A DNA stretch of 64,000 bases from Polaromonas sp. (GCF_029945685.1 NZ_JAQSDA010000025.1:248001-312000), one strand, 5' to 3'. Positions 16,708 to 25,639 are shown, counted from the stretch's first letter. Numbers and translations are program-made. Notes: a model not told the origin generated them from the sequence alone.

Positions 16708-17070
16708 TCAGGACAGGGCGATATCGGCCATCAAGGCCGTCAGCCGGGGGTGCTCACCGGCCGTTGGCATCAGGGCCACCGGTACGTCCGGGTGCTGGGC
16801 GCGCACTTCTGCCAGCAGCAGTGGCAGGTCTTCCCGGGCGTGTTTCCCGACACCGAGAAACAGCGGAAAAACCCTGATCTGGCGTGCGCCGGCAGCTATC
16901 AAATCGGTAGCAGCCTGGGTCAGCTCCGGCGTGCACAACTCCAGGTAGGCGCAGCTGACCAGGGCGTCGGGATCACGCGCCCGGATCGCCTCGGCCACCG
17001 CCTCGATGGGCAGGCGCCAGAGGGGGTCGCGCGAGCCGTGCGCAAACAAAACAATGCCTTGCCTGGCCAT
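16708..17070 (-). CDS. cbiX: Sirohydrochlorin chelatase, CbiX/SirB short form
   Basis: 120 aa single-domain chelatase. LFAHGSRDPLWR carries the metal-binding His near residue 11, and IRVFPLFLGVGKHAREDLP the second His. Short CbiX proteins insert iron or cobalt into sirohydrochlorin; next to cysB the iron reaction giving siroheme for sulfite/nitrite reductase is the likelier job (inference). The start codon overlaps the lptG stop by one base (TGATG), so it is probably co-transcribed with lptFG. Part of the middle (AATDLIAAGAR) resembles an E60-derived peptide but also matches the family. Confidence 0.9.
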   Translation of the reverse strand: MARQGIVLFAHGSRDPLWRLPIEAVAEAIRARDPDALVSCAYLELCTPELTQAATDLIAAGARQIRVFPLFLGVGKHAREDLPLLLAEVRAQHPDVPVALMPTAGEHPRLTALMADIALS

Positions 17071-18224
17071 CAGCGTCTCAATACCAGCCAGCCGAACGCG
17101 CCCAGCGAAATGGCGGTGTAGAGCAGGCCGGGCGCAGCGGCCGCCAGCCAGGGCTGCCAGTTCTGCAGGTTGCCGATGTAGCCAAACACGTTGTTGAGCA
17201 GAAAAAAGCTGATGCCGATCATCACGCCGCCGAACACATAACCGGCGATGCCGCCGCTGCGAAAGTGCAGGTAGGCAAAGGGCAGGGCCAGCACCACCAT
17301 CACCAGGCAGCTCAGCGGGTAAAACACCTTTTTCCAGAATTCGATCTCGTAACGCTGGGCGGTCTGGCCATTGGCGTTGAGGTGACGGATGTAGGCGAAC
17401 AGGTCGATGGTGCTCATGCGTTCCGGCTTGAGCACGGCGACCGAGACCATCTCCGCGCTGATGCCGGTGGGCCAGCGGAACTGGGCGATCTTGTTGATGC
17501 TGATTTTGGCCGTTTCACGCCCGACGCCGCTGCTGGACGCCTGCCCTGGCTGCACGGTGAATTCGGTCCGGGTGCCGTTTTCGAGCTGCCAGGAGTCGTC
17601 GGTGGCAAACCGGGCGATGGCCGACTGTGTGATGGACACCAGCAGGCCCTTGTTGTCAAACTCGAAAACCCGCACCGCCTGCATTTCGTTGTCGGCCGAC
17701 AGGGCGCCGACGTTGACCACATAGTTGTTGTAGGCCTGTTTCTCCTTGAGCCACGCGCCGGTCTGGCCGATGGTGATGCGGCCCTGGTAACGTGCCTTGA
17801 GCAACTGGGCGGCACGGTCGGCAGCCGGGGCCACATAGTCGCCGATGGCGAAACAGAGCACGACGAAAATCGCCCCCAGGGTCAGCAGCAGGCGCAGCGC
17901 GCGCCAGGGTTCCAGGCCGCTGGTGCGCAAGATGGTGTATTCCGAGCTCTGCGCCAGCCGGGCCATCACGAAAATGGTGCCGATCAGCACCGAGATGGGC
18001 ACCAGCTCGTAGAGGTGGCTGGGAATCAGCAGCGCCACATACAACAGCGCATGCCGGATCTGGTAGGTGTTCTCGTCGGAACTGACAACGCCCGCCACAT
18101 TTTTGCCCAGGTACTGCAGTTCGTCGACCAGATCGAAAAAGAAAAACAGCGCCAGAAACCCAACCGCCACAAAGGCAATGGAGGCCAGCACCTCGCCATA
18201 AATCAGTCGGCGTATGGTTTTCAT
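17070..18224 (-). CDS. lptG: LPS export ABC transporter permease LptG
   Basis: 384 aa. Three hydrophobic segments in the N-terminal third (MKTIRRLIYGEVLASIAFVA on), a large periplasmic beta-jellyroll domain in the middle, and three helices at the end. Part of LptB2FG, which extracts lipopolysaccharide from the inner membrane and feeds the Lpt bridge. It overlaps lptF by four bases (ATGA), so the two subunits are coupled. Length and topology are normal. Confidence 0.96.
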   Translation of the reverse strand: MKTIRRLIYGEVLASIAFVAVGFLALFFFFDLVDELQYLGKNVAGVVSSDENTYQIRHALLYVALLIPSHLYELVPISVLIGTIFVMARLAQSSEYTILRTSGLEPWRALRLLLTLGAIFVVLCFAIGDYVAPAADRAAQLLKARYQGRITIGQTGAWLKEKQAYNNYVVNVGALSADNEMQAVRVFEFDNKGLLVSITQSAIARFATDDSWQLENGTRTEFTVQPGQASSSGVGRETAKISINKIAQFRWPTGISAEMVSVAVLKPERMSTIDLFAYIRHLNANGQTAQRYEIEFWKKVFYPLSCLVMVVLALPFAYLHFRSGGIAGYVFGGVMIGISFFLLNNVFGYIGNLQNWQPWLAAAAPGLLYTAISLGAFGWLVLRR

Positions 18225-19348
18225 GCAGCCACCTTGCCCGCCTGCCGGCCGGCCTGCCGTTTGCGCTGTCGGCTCATGGCGCCCTTGAAGGTCCAGTTCA
18301 GGTGGCGCTTGGACAGCCAGCCCAGCGCCAGCAACAAGGCGCCGCCGTGCAGGGCCAGCACAAAGCCGGCGAAATTGGCCGCGCCCACGCTGATCCAGCT
18401 CTGGCCCAGATTCAGCAGGTTGTGATAAACAACAAAGGTGAACAGCACAAAGATCAGGTTCCCGCTGCGCCCTGCGCGCGGGTTGACACTGGCCAGCGCC
18501 AGCGCAATCACCACAAAATTGATCGCGGCCAGCGCCATGCCCAGACGCCAGGCCAGCTCGCCCTGGTTGGTCCGCGTGGGAGATTTCAACAGCTCGCGGG
18601 TGGACTTGGATTTTTCGGGAATGTTGGCCCCGTTGATCAGCGGACTGTCGCCGGCCTTGCTGCCGTATTCGGCGAACTCGGTGATCTTCAGGGCCGACTT
18701 GCCGATCTCGCTTTCAAGCCGCTGGCCGTTGTCGAGCAGCAGCATCTGGTCCTTGCCCACCGTCTCGATGCGGCCGGAACCGGCGGTGGTCACCGAATTC
18801 TTGCCCTTTTCGGTGGAGGCAATGAAGACGTTGTTGCTGACTTTTTCCCCACTGGTATCGCGGTCGATGAAAAAGACCCGGTTGCCGCTGGACGACTCCT
18901 GGAACTGGCCGGGCGAGACCCGTTCCAGGTCCCCGCGCTGCTCGTACCGGTCCCGCACCTCCTGGGTCTGCAGATTGGACCACGGCCAGACAAACACCGA
19001 CATCAGCGTGATCACCAGCAGTACCGGCCAGGCGAAGCGAAAGAGTGGAACAAGAAAAAAGCCAAGCCCCCGGCCGCTGACAAACCAGACGACCATTTCG
19101 CTGTCGCGGTACATCCGTGAGAGGGTGCTGACCATGGCCACAAACAGCGACAGCGTCAGGATAATCGGCATGCGGCCCAGGGCCGAGTAACCCATGACCA
19201 GCATCACGTCCTGCGGGTTGACACTGCCGCGAGAAGCCTGCCCGAGTGTCCGGATCAGGATGATCGTGATCACAATGGTCATCAAAACCACAAGGGTGGC
19301 CCCAAAACTGCGTGCCAGCTCTTTGCGGATCGAGGATTGGAATAACAT
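18221..19348 (-). CDS. lptF: LPS export ABC transporter permease LptF
   Basis: 375 aa from the ATG at 19348 (MLFQSSIRKELARSFGATLV), the conserved LptF start; the ORF track adds 75 residues that run through the divergent pepA gene. Six-helix permease with a periplasmic domain, partner of LptG. First gene of lptF-lptG-cbiX. The 61-base gap to pepA must hold both promoters. The lptFG/pepA divergent arrangement is widely conserved in gamma- and betaproteobacteria. Confidence 0.96.
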   Translation of the reverse strand: MLFQSSIRKELARSFGATLVVLMTIVITIILIRTLGQASRGSVNPQDVMLVMGYSALGRMPIILTLSLFVAMVSTLSRMYRDSEMVVWFVSGRGLGFFLVPLFRFAWPVLLVITLMSVFVWPWSNLQTQEVRDRYEQRGDLERVSPGQFQESSSGNRVFFIDRDTSGEKVSNNVFIASTEKGKNSVTTAGSGRIETVGKDQMLLLDNGQRLESEIGKSALKITEFAEYGSKAGDSPLINGANIPEKSKSTRELLKSPTRTNQGELAWRLGMALAAINFVVIALALASVNPRAGRSGNLIFVLFTFVVYHNLLNLGQSWISVGAANFAGFVLALHGGALLLALGWLSKRHLNWTFKGAMSRQRKRQAGRQAGKVAA

Positions 19349-19409
19349 TGACTGAAACTTGCCCTTAACAACAACCGACAACTGCGCTTGCGGCGCCTGA
19401 CCCTCGATT
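19349..19409. promoter_or_regulatory. Divergent lptF/pepA promoter region
   Basis: A 61-base gap between divergent start codons. It contains an A/C-rich TTAACAACAACCGACAAC and, next to the pepA ATG, TCGATTATG. No strong consensus hexamer pair can be placed, and neither gene shows a good ribosome-binding site on the plus side. Confidence 0.4.
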
Positions 19410-20912
19410 ATGGACTTTGAACTCAAAACCCTGACCCCCGCCCGCATTTGCGCCGAAAAATGTGATGCCCTGATTGTCCTGGTGGCCGGCGAGACGGGTG
19501 CCGGAACCGACCCAGTGTCGAAAATGGTGACGCTGGCCCTGAAGGCGGGGGACTTTGAAAGCAAGGCCGGCAAGCTGCTGGGCGCCTACCGGCCCGAAGG
19601 CGTGACCGCCACGCGGGTGCTGCTGGCGGGGGCTGGCGACGGCAGCGCCAAAAGCGTACGGACTGCCGTGCATGCCGCAATGGTCGCCTTGAAAAACACC
19701 AATGCGCGGCGTGTTCTGCTGAGCCTCTGCGCACTGCCGCAGGTCGGTCAGGAGGCCGTGCGTGCCGCCGTGCTGGCCTGCGCCGATGCCGCCTACCTAT
19801 ACAGCACCACCAAATCAAAGCCGATCGAGCAAAAACTCAGGCAGGTGCTGGTGGCCGTCCCTTCGCTGGCGGCCAGCCGCGGCGGATTCGACAAGGGCGT
19901 CGGGCTGGCCAGGGGCCTCGCACTCGCCAAGGAGTGGGCCAACCGGCCGGCCAACCACGCCACGCCGACCATGCTCGCCCAGGCCGCCAGGGACCTCGGG
20001 AAGCTGCCCGGGATCAAGGTGGAGGTGCTGGGCCCGAAAGAGGTCGCCAAGCTCGGCATGGGTTCTTTCATGGCCGTCGCCCAGGGCTCGGAAGAACCGC
20101 TGCGTTTCATCGTGCTGCGTTATGACGGCGGCGCCAAAGCGGAAGCGCCGGTGGTGCTGATCGGCAAGGGCATCACCTTCGACACCGGCGGCATCTCCAT
20201 CAAGCCGGCCGCCGAGATGGACGAGATGAAATACGACATGGGTGGTGCCGCCAGCGTGCTGGGCACCTTCCGCGCGCTGGCCGAGCTGCAGCCCGCGCTC
20301 AATGTGGTGGGCCTGATTCCGGCCTGTGAAAACATGCCTGACGGCCGCGCCGTCAAACCCGGCGATGTGGTGACCAGCATGAGCGGGCAGACCATCGAGA
20401 TCCTCAACACCGACGCCGAAGGCCGCCTGGTCCTGTGTGATGCGCTGACCTATGCGGAACGCCTGAAGCCGCGCGCCGTGGTGGACATTGCCACCCTGAC
20501 CGGCGCCTGCGTGATTGCACTGGGCGGCGTGCGCAGCGGGATGTTCTCCAGTGACGACGCGCTGGCGCAGGCTCTGGCCGCGGCCGGCGACAGCTCGCTC
20601 GATTTGTGCTGGCGCATGCCGCTCGACGACGAGTACGCCGACGGTCTGAAAACGCATTTCGCGGACGTGGCGAACGTTGCCGGACGCGCCGGCGGCGCCA
20701 TCACCGCGGCCAAATTTCTGCAGCGTTTTGCCGGCAAGTTTCCCTGGGCGCATCTGGACATCGCGGGCACGGCATGGAAAAGCGGTGCCGCCAAAGGTGC
20801 GACCGGCCGGCCCGTGCCCCTGCTGGTCGACTTTTTGCTGAGCCAGGTTCTTCCAGCCAGGGCGCCAGCCAGAACCCGGACCCCGAAGGCCGGAGCCAAG
20901 TCAAACGCATGA
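19410..20912 (+). CDS. pepA: Leucyl aminopeptidase (M17) PepA
   Basis: 500 aa. The N-terminal domain is followed by the M17 catalytic domain: GKGITFDTGGISIKPAAEMD, DMGGAASVLG and the family signature NTDAEGRLVLCDAL, with the metal-binding Lys/Asp/Glu set intact. It removes N-terminal amino acids in the cytoplasm using two metal ions; PepA in E. coli also binds DNA, but nothing here shows that. It overlaps holC by four bases (ATGA), an arrangement seen in many proteobacteria. Confidence 0.97.
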   Translation: MDFELKTLTPARICAEKCDALIVLVAGETGAGTDPVSKMVTLALKAGDFESKAGKLLGAYRPEGVTATRVLLAGAGDGSAKSVRTAVHAAMVALKNTNARRVLLSLCALPQVGQEAVRAAVLACADAAYLYSTTKSKPIEQKLRQVLVAVPSLAASRGGFDKGVGLARGLALAKEWANRPANHATPTMLAQAARDLGKLPGIKVEVLGPKEVAKLGMGSFMAVAQGSEEPLRFIVLRYDGGAKAEAPVVLIGKGITFDTGGISIKPAAEMDEMKYDMGGAASVLGTFRALAELQPALNVVGLIPACENMPDGRAVKPGDVVTSMSGQTIEILNTDAEGRLVLCDALTYAERLKPRAVVDIATLTGACVIALGGVRSGMFSSDDALAQALAAAGDSSLDLCWRMPLDDEYADGLKTHFADVANVAGRAGGAITAAKFLQRFAGKFPWAHLDIAGTAWKSGAAKGATGRPVPLLVDFLLSQVLPARAPARTRTPKAGAKSNA

Positions 20913-21343
20913 CGGAAGTTGCTTTCCACTTCAACGTGCCGGACAAGTTGAGCTACAGCTGCCGGCTGCTGCGCAAGGCCTGGAGCAGCGGGGCGCGTGT
21001 CGTGGTGACGGCCGAGGCGGACATGCTGGATCGGCTCGACCAGTTGTTGTGGACCTTTTCCCCCCTGGAGTTTGTGCCGCATTGTCACCTCACGGGCATC
21101 CCCTCCACGGTGTCTGCCACGCCGGTGGTACTGGCCGGCTCGCTCGAGGCCTGCCCTCACCATGAAGTGCTGGTCAACCTCGGGCACCAGGTGCCGGCCG
21201 GGTTTGAGCGTTTCGAGCGTTTCATCGAACTGGTCACGCTGGCCGATGAGGACCGTGTGGCCGCCCGCAGTCGCTGGAAGCATTACGCTGACCGCGGTTA
21301 TGCCATGAAACGGTACGACCTGGCGGGCGCGGGGGCCTCATGA
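20909..21343 (+). CDS. holC: DNA polymerase III chi subunit HolC
   Basis: 144 aa from the ATG that overlaps the pepA stop; the ORF track starts earlier inside pepA. Typical HolC start TEVAFHFNVPDKLSYSCRLL, then LDQLLWTFSPLEFVPHCH and VLVNLGHQVPAGFERFERFI. Chi links the clamp loader to SSB through psi. It is followed with another four-base overlap by a small gene, so pepA-holC-orf is one translationally coupled unit. Confidence 0.94.
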   Translation: MTEVAFHFNVPDKLSYSCRLLRKAWSSGARVVVTAEADMLDRLDQLLWTFSPLEFVPHCHLTGIPSTVSATPVVLAGSLEACPHHEVLVNLGHQVPAGFERFERFIELVTLADEDRVAARSRWKHYADRGYAMKRYDLAGAGAS

Positions 21344-21657
21344 ACCGCCCACCACCGCGGTTTGTACCCACGCTGACAGAAGTGGTGGTGCAACCCCAGG
21401 CCACCGCACCTGCGGGGCGGCCCGTCCCCGGGGGGATGGATATGCAGCAGTTTCAGGAGCAGATGGTGCATCGCGTGATGCAGCGTGTCGATTTGACGCT
21501 GGACCGGCTGCTGCGCGAGACCGTCGGCCGGCTGGTGCTGGAGCACACCCAGGCACTGGCACCCAGCCTGCGGGACGAGATCGAGATCGTCGTGCGGCAG
21601 TCGGTTAACCAGGCCTTTGAACAGGAACTGGCCAGCCAGCTGCTGGACAAGCCCTGA
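21340..21657 (+). CDS. Small conserved protein downstream of holC (possibly DUF2486-like)
   Basis: 105 aa. The Pro-rich N-terminus (NRPPPRFVPTLTEVV) is followed by two predicted amphipathic helices (MQQFQEQMVHRVMQRVDLTL, SVNQAFEQELASQLLDK). No signal peptide or membrane segment. It starts inside the holC stop (ATGA). Small genes in this position in Burkholderiales are annotated DUF2486, which I suspect but cannot confirm. Its coupling to chi hints at a replication-linked or simply co-translated role. Confidence 0.75.
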   Translation: MNRPPPRFVPTLTEVVVQPQATAPAGRPVPGGMDMQQFQEQMVHRVMQRVDLTLDRLLRETVGRLVLEHTQALAPSLRDEIEIVVRQSVNQAFEQELASQLLDKP

Positions 21658-22006
21658 ATACCGGCCGCGCCCTTGGCGCCGCGGGTTCATGCGGGTGGCC
21701 TTTTCCGGTGATAAAACCACCTGTGGCGGTCGCGCCTGGATGGCTTGTTCCCTTGCGCGGTCTGTACTTTTGCCAACCGCTGGCCATGGCGGATAGCCCT
21801 GTGCAGTAGCGGACCAGCAGGGCGCTTGCCGAGCTTTATTAGATTCGCTAATAGTCGATCAATTTCATTTCTTCCCCTGCCTCCACGGCGCAACACTAGG
21901 GCTGCTTGCTATGGTGCGGGCGCGGAAATTGCGTTATGTTCGTGGCTGTTGAGTAAAAAAATCAGTTCTCAACCATTAACGGTAATCTCTTAATTGGAGT
22001 GTATTT
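21658..22006. other. 349-base intergenic region before the amino-acid-binding lipoprotein gene
   Basis: No gene seen. It contains a short perfect inverted repeat TATTAG-ATTCG-CTAATA near 21837-21853 and an AT-rich last 60 bases (TCAACCATTAACGGTAATC) that probably include the promoter of the binding-protein gene. A TTGCTATGG...TTATGT pair near 21907-21936 could be -35/-10, but spacing and match are weak. Confidence 0.45.
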
Positions 22007-23200
22007 ATGCAAATGAAATGGACTGCGGTCGCTTTGGCCGCCATGTTGGTTGTTGCTTGCGGCAAAAAAGAAGAAGCCAAGCCAGCTGCCACCGCACCTG
22101 CTGCCCCGGTCGCTGCAGCGCCTGCTGCCTCCGGTGATACGCTCGTCGTCAAGATTGGTCACGTCGCCCCGACTTCCGGCGCGCAGGCCCATTACGGCAA
22201 GGACAATGAGAATGGCGTCCGCATGGCCATTGAGGACCTGAACAAACAGGGCGTCATGATCGGCGGCAAGAAAGCCACTTTCGAGATCGTCGCTGAAGAT
22301 GATGCTGCTGATCCGAAACAGGGCACGGCTGCCGCACAAAAACTGTGCGACTCCAAAGTCGCCGGTGTGGTCGGTCACCTCAACTCGGGCACGACCATTC
22401 CTGCTTCCAAGGTCTACCACGACTGCGGCATCCCTCACGTCACGGGTGCTGCCACCAACCCTGACCTGACCAAGCCAGGCTACAACACCACCTACCGCAT
22501 CATTGCCAACGATCTGGCTCTGGGCGCCGGCCTGGCGTTTTACGCCGCAGACACGCTCAAGCTGAAGAAAGTGGCCGTCATCGACGACCGTTCCGCTTAC
22601 GGCCAGGGCGTTGCCGACATCTTCAAGAAGACCGCCAAGGAAAAAGGCATGACCGTGGTGGACGAGCAGTTCACCACCGATAAGGCCACCGACTTCATGG
22701 CCATTCTGACCGCCATCAAGGCCAAAGGCCCTGACGCCGTGTTTTACGGTGGCATGGATCCCCAGGCCGGCCCCATGCTGCGCCAGATGGAGCAGCTTGG
22801 CATGAGCAATGTCAAATATTTCGGCGGCGACGGCATCTGCACCTCCGAGATCGCCAAACTCGCTGCTGGCGCCAAGACGCTGAGCAACGTGGTTTGTGCC
22901 GAAGGCGGCGCATCGCTGGCCAAGATGCCCGGTGGCGTCGAGTGGAAGAAACGCTACGACGAGAAGTACCCGAGCCAGTTCCAGGTCTACAGCCCGTACA
23001 CCTACGACGCGACCTTCGTTCTGGTCGACGCCATGAAGCGTGCCAACTCGAGCGATCCGAAGGTCTACATCCCCGAGCTGATCAAAACCAGCTTCAAGGG
23101 CGTGACCACCACGATCGAGTTCCTGCCTAACGGCGAACTGAAAAACCCGTCCATCACCTTGTACACCTACAAGGACGGCAAGAAAACGGCTCTGGAATAA
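22007..23200 (+). CDS. Branched-chain amino acid ABC transporter substrate-binding lipoprotein
   Basis: 397 aa. Signal peptide with lipobox LVVAC (Cys 18), an Ala/Pro-rich spacer, then a type I periplasmic binding fold: VKIGHVAPTSGAQAHYGKDN, GVVGHLNSGTTIPASKVYHD, VAVIDDRSAYGQGVADIFKK. This is the LivJ/LivK family (branched-chain amino acids, amides or other small ligands). GGAG precedes the ATG, and a strong terminator follows the stop, so it is monocistronic. The permease and ATPase genes are elsewhere. Codon use is strongly C-ending, suggesting high expression. Confidence 0.93.
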   Translation: MQMKWTAVALAAMLVVACGKKEEAKPAATAPAAPVAAAPAASGDTLVVKIGHVAPTSGAQAHYGKDNENGVRMAIEDLNKQGVMIGGKKATFEIVAEDDAADPKQGTAAAQKLCDSKVAGVVGHLNSGTTIPASKVYHDCGIPHVTGAATNPDLTKPGYNTTYRIIANDLALGAGLAFYAADTLKLKKVAVIDDRSAYGQGVADIFKKTAKEKGMTVVDEQFTTDKATDFMAILTAIKAKGPDAVFYGGMDPQAGPMLRQMEQLGMSNVKYFGGDGICTSEIAKLAAGAKTLSNVVCAEGGASLAKMPGGVEWKKRYDEKYPSQFQVYSPYTYDATFVLVDAMKRANSSDPKVYIPELIKTSFKGVTTTIEFLPNGELKNPSITLYTYKDGKKTALE

Positions 23201-23223
23201 GTTTTCCGGCCCTCAGCAAAAAA

Positions 23224-23248
23224 GCCACCGCAAGGTGGCTTTTTTTTT
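23224..23248 (+). terminator. Intrinsic terminator of the binding-protein gene
   Basis: GCCACC-GCAA-GGTGGC followed by nine T residues, starting 24 bases after the stop codon. Confidence 0.95.
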
Positions 23249-23374
23249 GCTTAAGACGATGCGCGGGAATTGGCCCGCCATGCGGGCCCGGCGTTCGTAC
23301 CCAGAATCCAGAAGGGTGTTGCTGCGCCGACGCGGTCCGCCCCACTCAACGGGGGTAAAAAAAGGGGTCAGACA

Positions 23375-23399
23375 CAAAAAAGCCCAGACAAGCTGGGCT
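23375..23399 (-). terminator. Intrinsic terminator of tRNA-Ser
   Basis: On the minus strand AGCCCAG-CTTGT-CTGGGCT followed by TTTTT, placed 49 bases after the tRNA 3' end. The stem is perfect over 7 bp. Confidence 0.9.
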
Positions 23400-23447
23400 T
23401 TCAGGAGCTTTCACTGCCGTGTGGAAAACTCACGGCAACTATACTTT

Positions 23448-23537
23448 TGGCGGAAAGGGCGGGATTCGAACCCGCGGTGGGTATAACCCCACGCACGCTT
23501 TCCAGGCGTGTGACTTAAACCGCTCATCCACCTTTCC
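23448..23537 (-). tRNA. tRNA-Ser (anticodon GGA)
   Basis: 90 nt with encoded CCA. The acceptor stem GGAAAGG pairs with CCTTTCC (discriminator G); the anticodon stem-loop CACGC-CTGGAAA-GCGTG gives anticodon GGA (reads UCC/UCU). A long variable arm GTGGG..TAT..CCCAC marks a class II serine tRNA, and GGTTCGAATCC is the T loop. A terminator follows on the same strand. Confidence 0.97.
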
Positions 23538-23584
23538 GCGAAGCCTCACATTGTAGCAGTGCGCGGTGCCGAAGATTGCGCAGA

Positions 23585-23959
23585 TCAGTGAAGCGCGCTG
23601 TGAAATCGGTGTTTTTCCAGTTGCGCGCGTGTCACGAACTCCAGCGCCCTGAGATGGGTGGACTCCAGAACCACCGGCGGCGCAAAGCCGGCTTCGAGTG
23701 CCTCGCGCCAGCGGTTGGCGCACAGGCACCACCGGTCGCCCGGCTTGAGCCCGGCAAAGCGGTACTCAGGCCGCGGTGTCACCAGGTCGTTGCCCTTGGC
23801 TGCCGAAAACGCCAGAAAGTCGCTGCTCACCTTGACGCAGACGAGGTGAGAGCCCAGGTCAGACTCATCGGTGTTGCAGCAGCCGTCCCGGAAATAACCG
23901 GTCAGCGGGTCGTAGGAGCAGGGAACCAGTTCCGTGCCGAGGACGTTCTTGGTGGTCAT
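23585..23959 (-). CDS. DUF2237 family protein
   Basis: 124 aa from the ATG giving MTTKNVLGTELVPCSYDPLT; the ORF track runs further into an upstream repeat and is not conserved there. Features: GYFRDGCCNTDESDLGSHLV, VKVSSDFLAFSAAKGNDL and DRWCLCANRWREALEAG, the DUF2237 pattern. These are small cytoplasmic proteins of unknown role with several Cys residues. The gene lies between tRNA-Ser and the SPFH/NfeD pair; a C/G-rich repeat separates it from the latter. Confidence 0.88.
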   Translation of the reverse strand: MTTKNVLGTELVPCSYDPLTGYFRDGCCNTDESDLGSHLVCVKVSSDFLAFSAAKGNDLVTPRPEYRFAGLKPGDRWCLCANRWREALEAGFAPPVVLESTHLRALEFVTRAQLEKHRFHSALH

Positions 23960-23967
23960 ACGGGTGT

Positions 23968-24066
23968 TAGGTGAGACGACGTGCGCAGCGCAGGGCCGCC
24001 CCAAGCAAGCACAGCCCCCTCGGGGGGCAGCGTAGTACACGTAGTGACAAGCATGGGGGTCATCAA
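23968..24066 (-). repeat. C/G-rich dispersed element, copy 1
   Basis: On the minus strand it reads TGACCCCCATGCTTG..., ACGCTGCCCCCCGAGGGGGC, TTGGGGCGGCCC. It is closely similar to the element at 34.8 kb and related to those at 33.7 and 45.2 kb. It fills the gap between the SPFH and DUF2237 genes. Confidence 0.8.
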
Positions 24067-24974
24067 GCCCGGGTGGACCCCACCATGGTCATGGCCGAGG
24101 TGATCAGGGCCGAGACTTCGGTCATGTTGCTGGGAACAATCAAGGTGGTCTTGGCGTCGGCGGCGACACGCGAGTAGGCTTCGACGGCCTTTTCGGCCAC
24201 CTTGAGCTGCACGGCCAGTTCACCGCCAGGCTGGCGGATAGAGGCGGCAATACGCTCGATGGCCTGCGCGGTAGCGTCGGCCACGGCCGTGATCGCGGCC
24301 GCTTCACCCTGCGCGTTGTTGATGGCGGCGAGTTTTTCACCTTCGGAGCGTGCGATGAACGCCTCACGCTCACCGGTGGCGATGTTGATCTGTTCCTGGC
24401 GGCGACCTTCCGAGGCGGCGATCAGCGCGCGTTTCTCGCGCTCAGCAGTGATCTGCGACTGCATGGCGTGCAGGATCTCCTTGGGGGGGGTGAGGTCCTT
24501 GATTTCGTAACGCAGCACCTTGACGCCCCAGTTCAGTGCGGCCTCGTCGATGGCGGCCACGACCTGGGCGTTGATGATGTCGCGTTCCTCGAAGGTCTTG
24601 TCGAGCTCGAGCTTGCCGATGACGCTGCGAAGCGAGGTCTGGGCCAGCTGGGTGACGGCGACGATGTAGTTCGATGAGCCGTAGCTGGCGCGCATCGGGT
24701 CGGTGACCTGGAAATACAGGATGCCGTCGACCTGCAGCTGGGTGTTGTCGCGCGTGATACAGACCTGGCTGGGGACATCGAGCGGGATTTCCTTGAGCGA
24801 GTGTTTGTAGGCGACGCGGTCAATGAAGGGAATCAGGAAATTGAGGCCCGGTGTCAGGCTGCCGTGGAATTTGCCCAGCCGTTCGACGACCCAGGCGTTT
24901 TGTTGGGGCACGACCTTGATGCTGCGCGCGATAAAAATGACGGCAATCACCAGGATGACGAGTGCTATTTCCAT
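24063..24974 (-). CDS. SPFH/Band 7 membrane protein (QmcA/stomatin-like)
   Basis: 303 aa. An N-terminal transmembrane helix (MEIALVILVIAVIFIARSIK) is followed by the SPFH domain (VPQQNAWVVERLGKFHGSL, GLNFLIPFIDRVAYKHSL, ITRDNTQLQVDGILYFQVTD) and a long Glu/Ala-rich coiled coil. Stomatin-like proteins scaffold membrane microdomains and help membrane proteases. It is downstream of a NfeD-type gene on the same strand, the usual stomatin/NfeD pair. Confidence 0.93.
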   Translation of the reverse strand: MEIALVILVIAVIFIARSIKVVPQQNAWVVERLGKFHGSLTPGLNFLIPFIDRVAYKHSLKEIPLDVPSQVCITRDNTQLQVDGILYFQVTDPMRASYGSSNYIVAVTQLAQTSLRSVIGKLELDKTFEERDIINAQVVAAIDEAALNWGVKVLRYEIKDLTPPKEILHAMQSQITAEREKRALIAASEGRRQEQINIATGEREAFIARSEGEKLAAINNAQGEAAAITAVADATAQAIERIAASIRQPGGELAVQLKVAEKAVEAYSRVAADAKTTLIVPSNMTEVSALITSAMTMVGSTRA

Positions 24975-25037
24975 GAAGTTCTCCGTTAGATCAAAGGGGG
25001 TGGACGTTTGCCGCCCACCGCGACAGCATGCAATGTC

Positions 25038-25475
25038 TCACACTTTTATGACGACCAGGCGGTTTCCGTCCAGCTCCTTGACCTTGAACAGGCCGGGTTC
25101 CGGCGCGGCGTGATGACCCGCCAGCACCACTGTCCACTGCGCACCGCGGTATTTCACGCTGGCAGTGGCATCGTCGTTCCATTGCTGCACATGCACGGTC
25201 TCGCCGATGTCCATCTGCACGTCCCGGTTGGCATTGGCCTGGGCGGGCTTGGGGCTCTTGCTGCGTTTCCAGTGCCAGGCCACCACGGCGCCGCCGCCGA
25301 CCGCCGCCGCAACCACAATCTGCAGCATGACGGAGGCACCCAGATGGGCCGCCAGGGCCGCTGCTGTCATGCCGACGGCCAGCATGAGGAGGTAAAACGT
25401 GCCTGTGACGAGTTCCAGTGCCACGGCGGCACCTGCCAGCAACCACCAAATTGTCGAATCGGCCAGGGTTGTCAT
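25038..25475 (-). CDS. NfeD-family membrane protein (YbbJ-like)
   Basis: 145 aa from MTTLADSTIWWLLAGAAVAL; the ORF track adds ten residues. Two to three hydrophobic helices, then a C-terminal OB-fold-type NfeD domain (DIGETVHVQQWNDDATASVK, LFKVKELDGNRLVVIK). Short-form NfeD partners of stomatin-like proteins; it lacks the ClpP-like protease domain of long forms. First gene of the pair with the SPFH protein 63 bases downstream. Confidence 0.9.
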   Translation of the reverse strand: MTTLADSTIWWLLAGAAVALELVTGTFYLLMLAVGMTAAALAAHLGASVMLQIVVAAAVGGGAVVAWHWKRSKSPKPAQANANRDVQMDIGETVHVQQWNDDATASVKYRGAQWTVVLAGHHAAPEPGLFKVKELDGNRLVVIKV

Positions 25476-25639
25476 GTCGCGTTCCCTTCGTTTCCTAAAA
25501 GCCACATTCTGGGCTACAAACGTCCCGGGGCAAGCTTAACCCCAACCGGGAAAGGCCAAGCCGGCGCCACTGACCGCAAATATCCTTACACTTCGGCCCT
25601 GATTCGTTTTTTTTGGCAGCTCCAGGCAAAGGCCTTTTG

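Noticed and set aside
16888-16920. E60-like sequence inside cbiX
   Set aside because: GCCGGCAGCTATCAAATCGG resembles the core, but the encoded AATDLIAAGAR fits the normal CbiX family sequence, so it may be chance.
21658-22006. Riboswitch before the amino-acid-binding lipoprotein
   Set aside because: Only a 6-bp inverted repeat and AT-rich promoter-like sequence are seen; no known riboswitch core.
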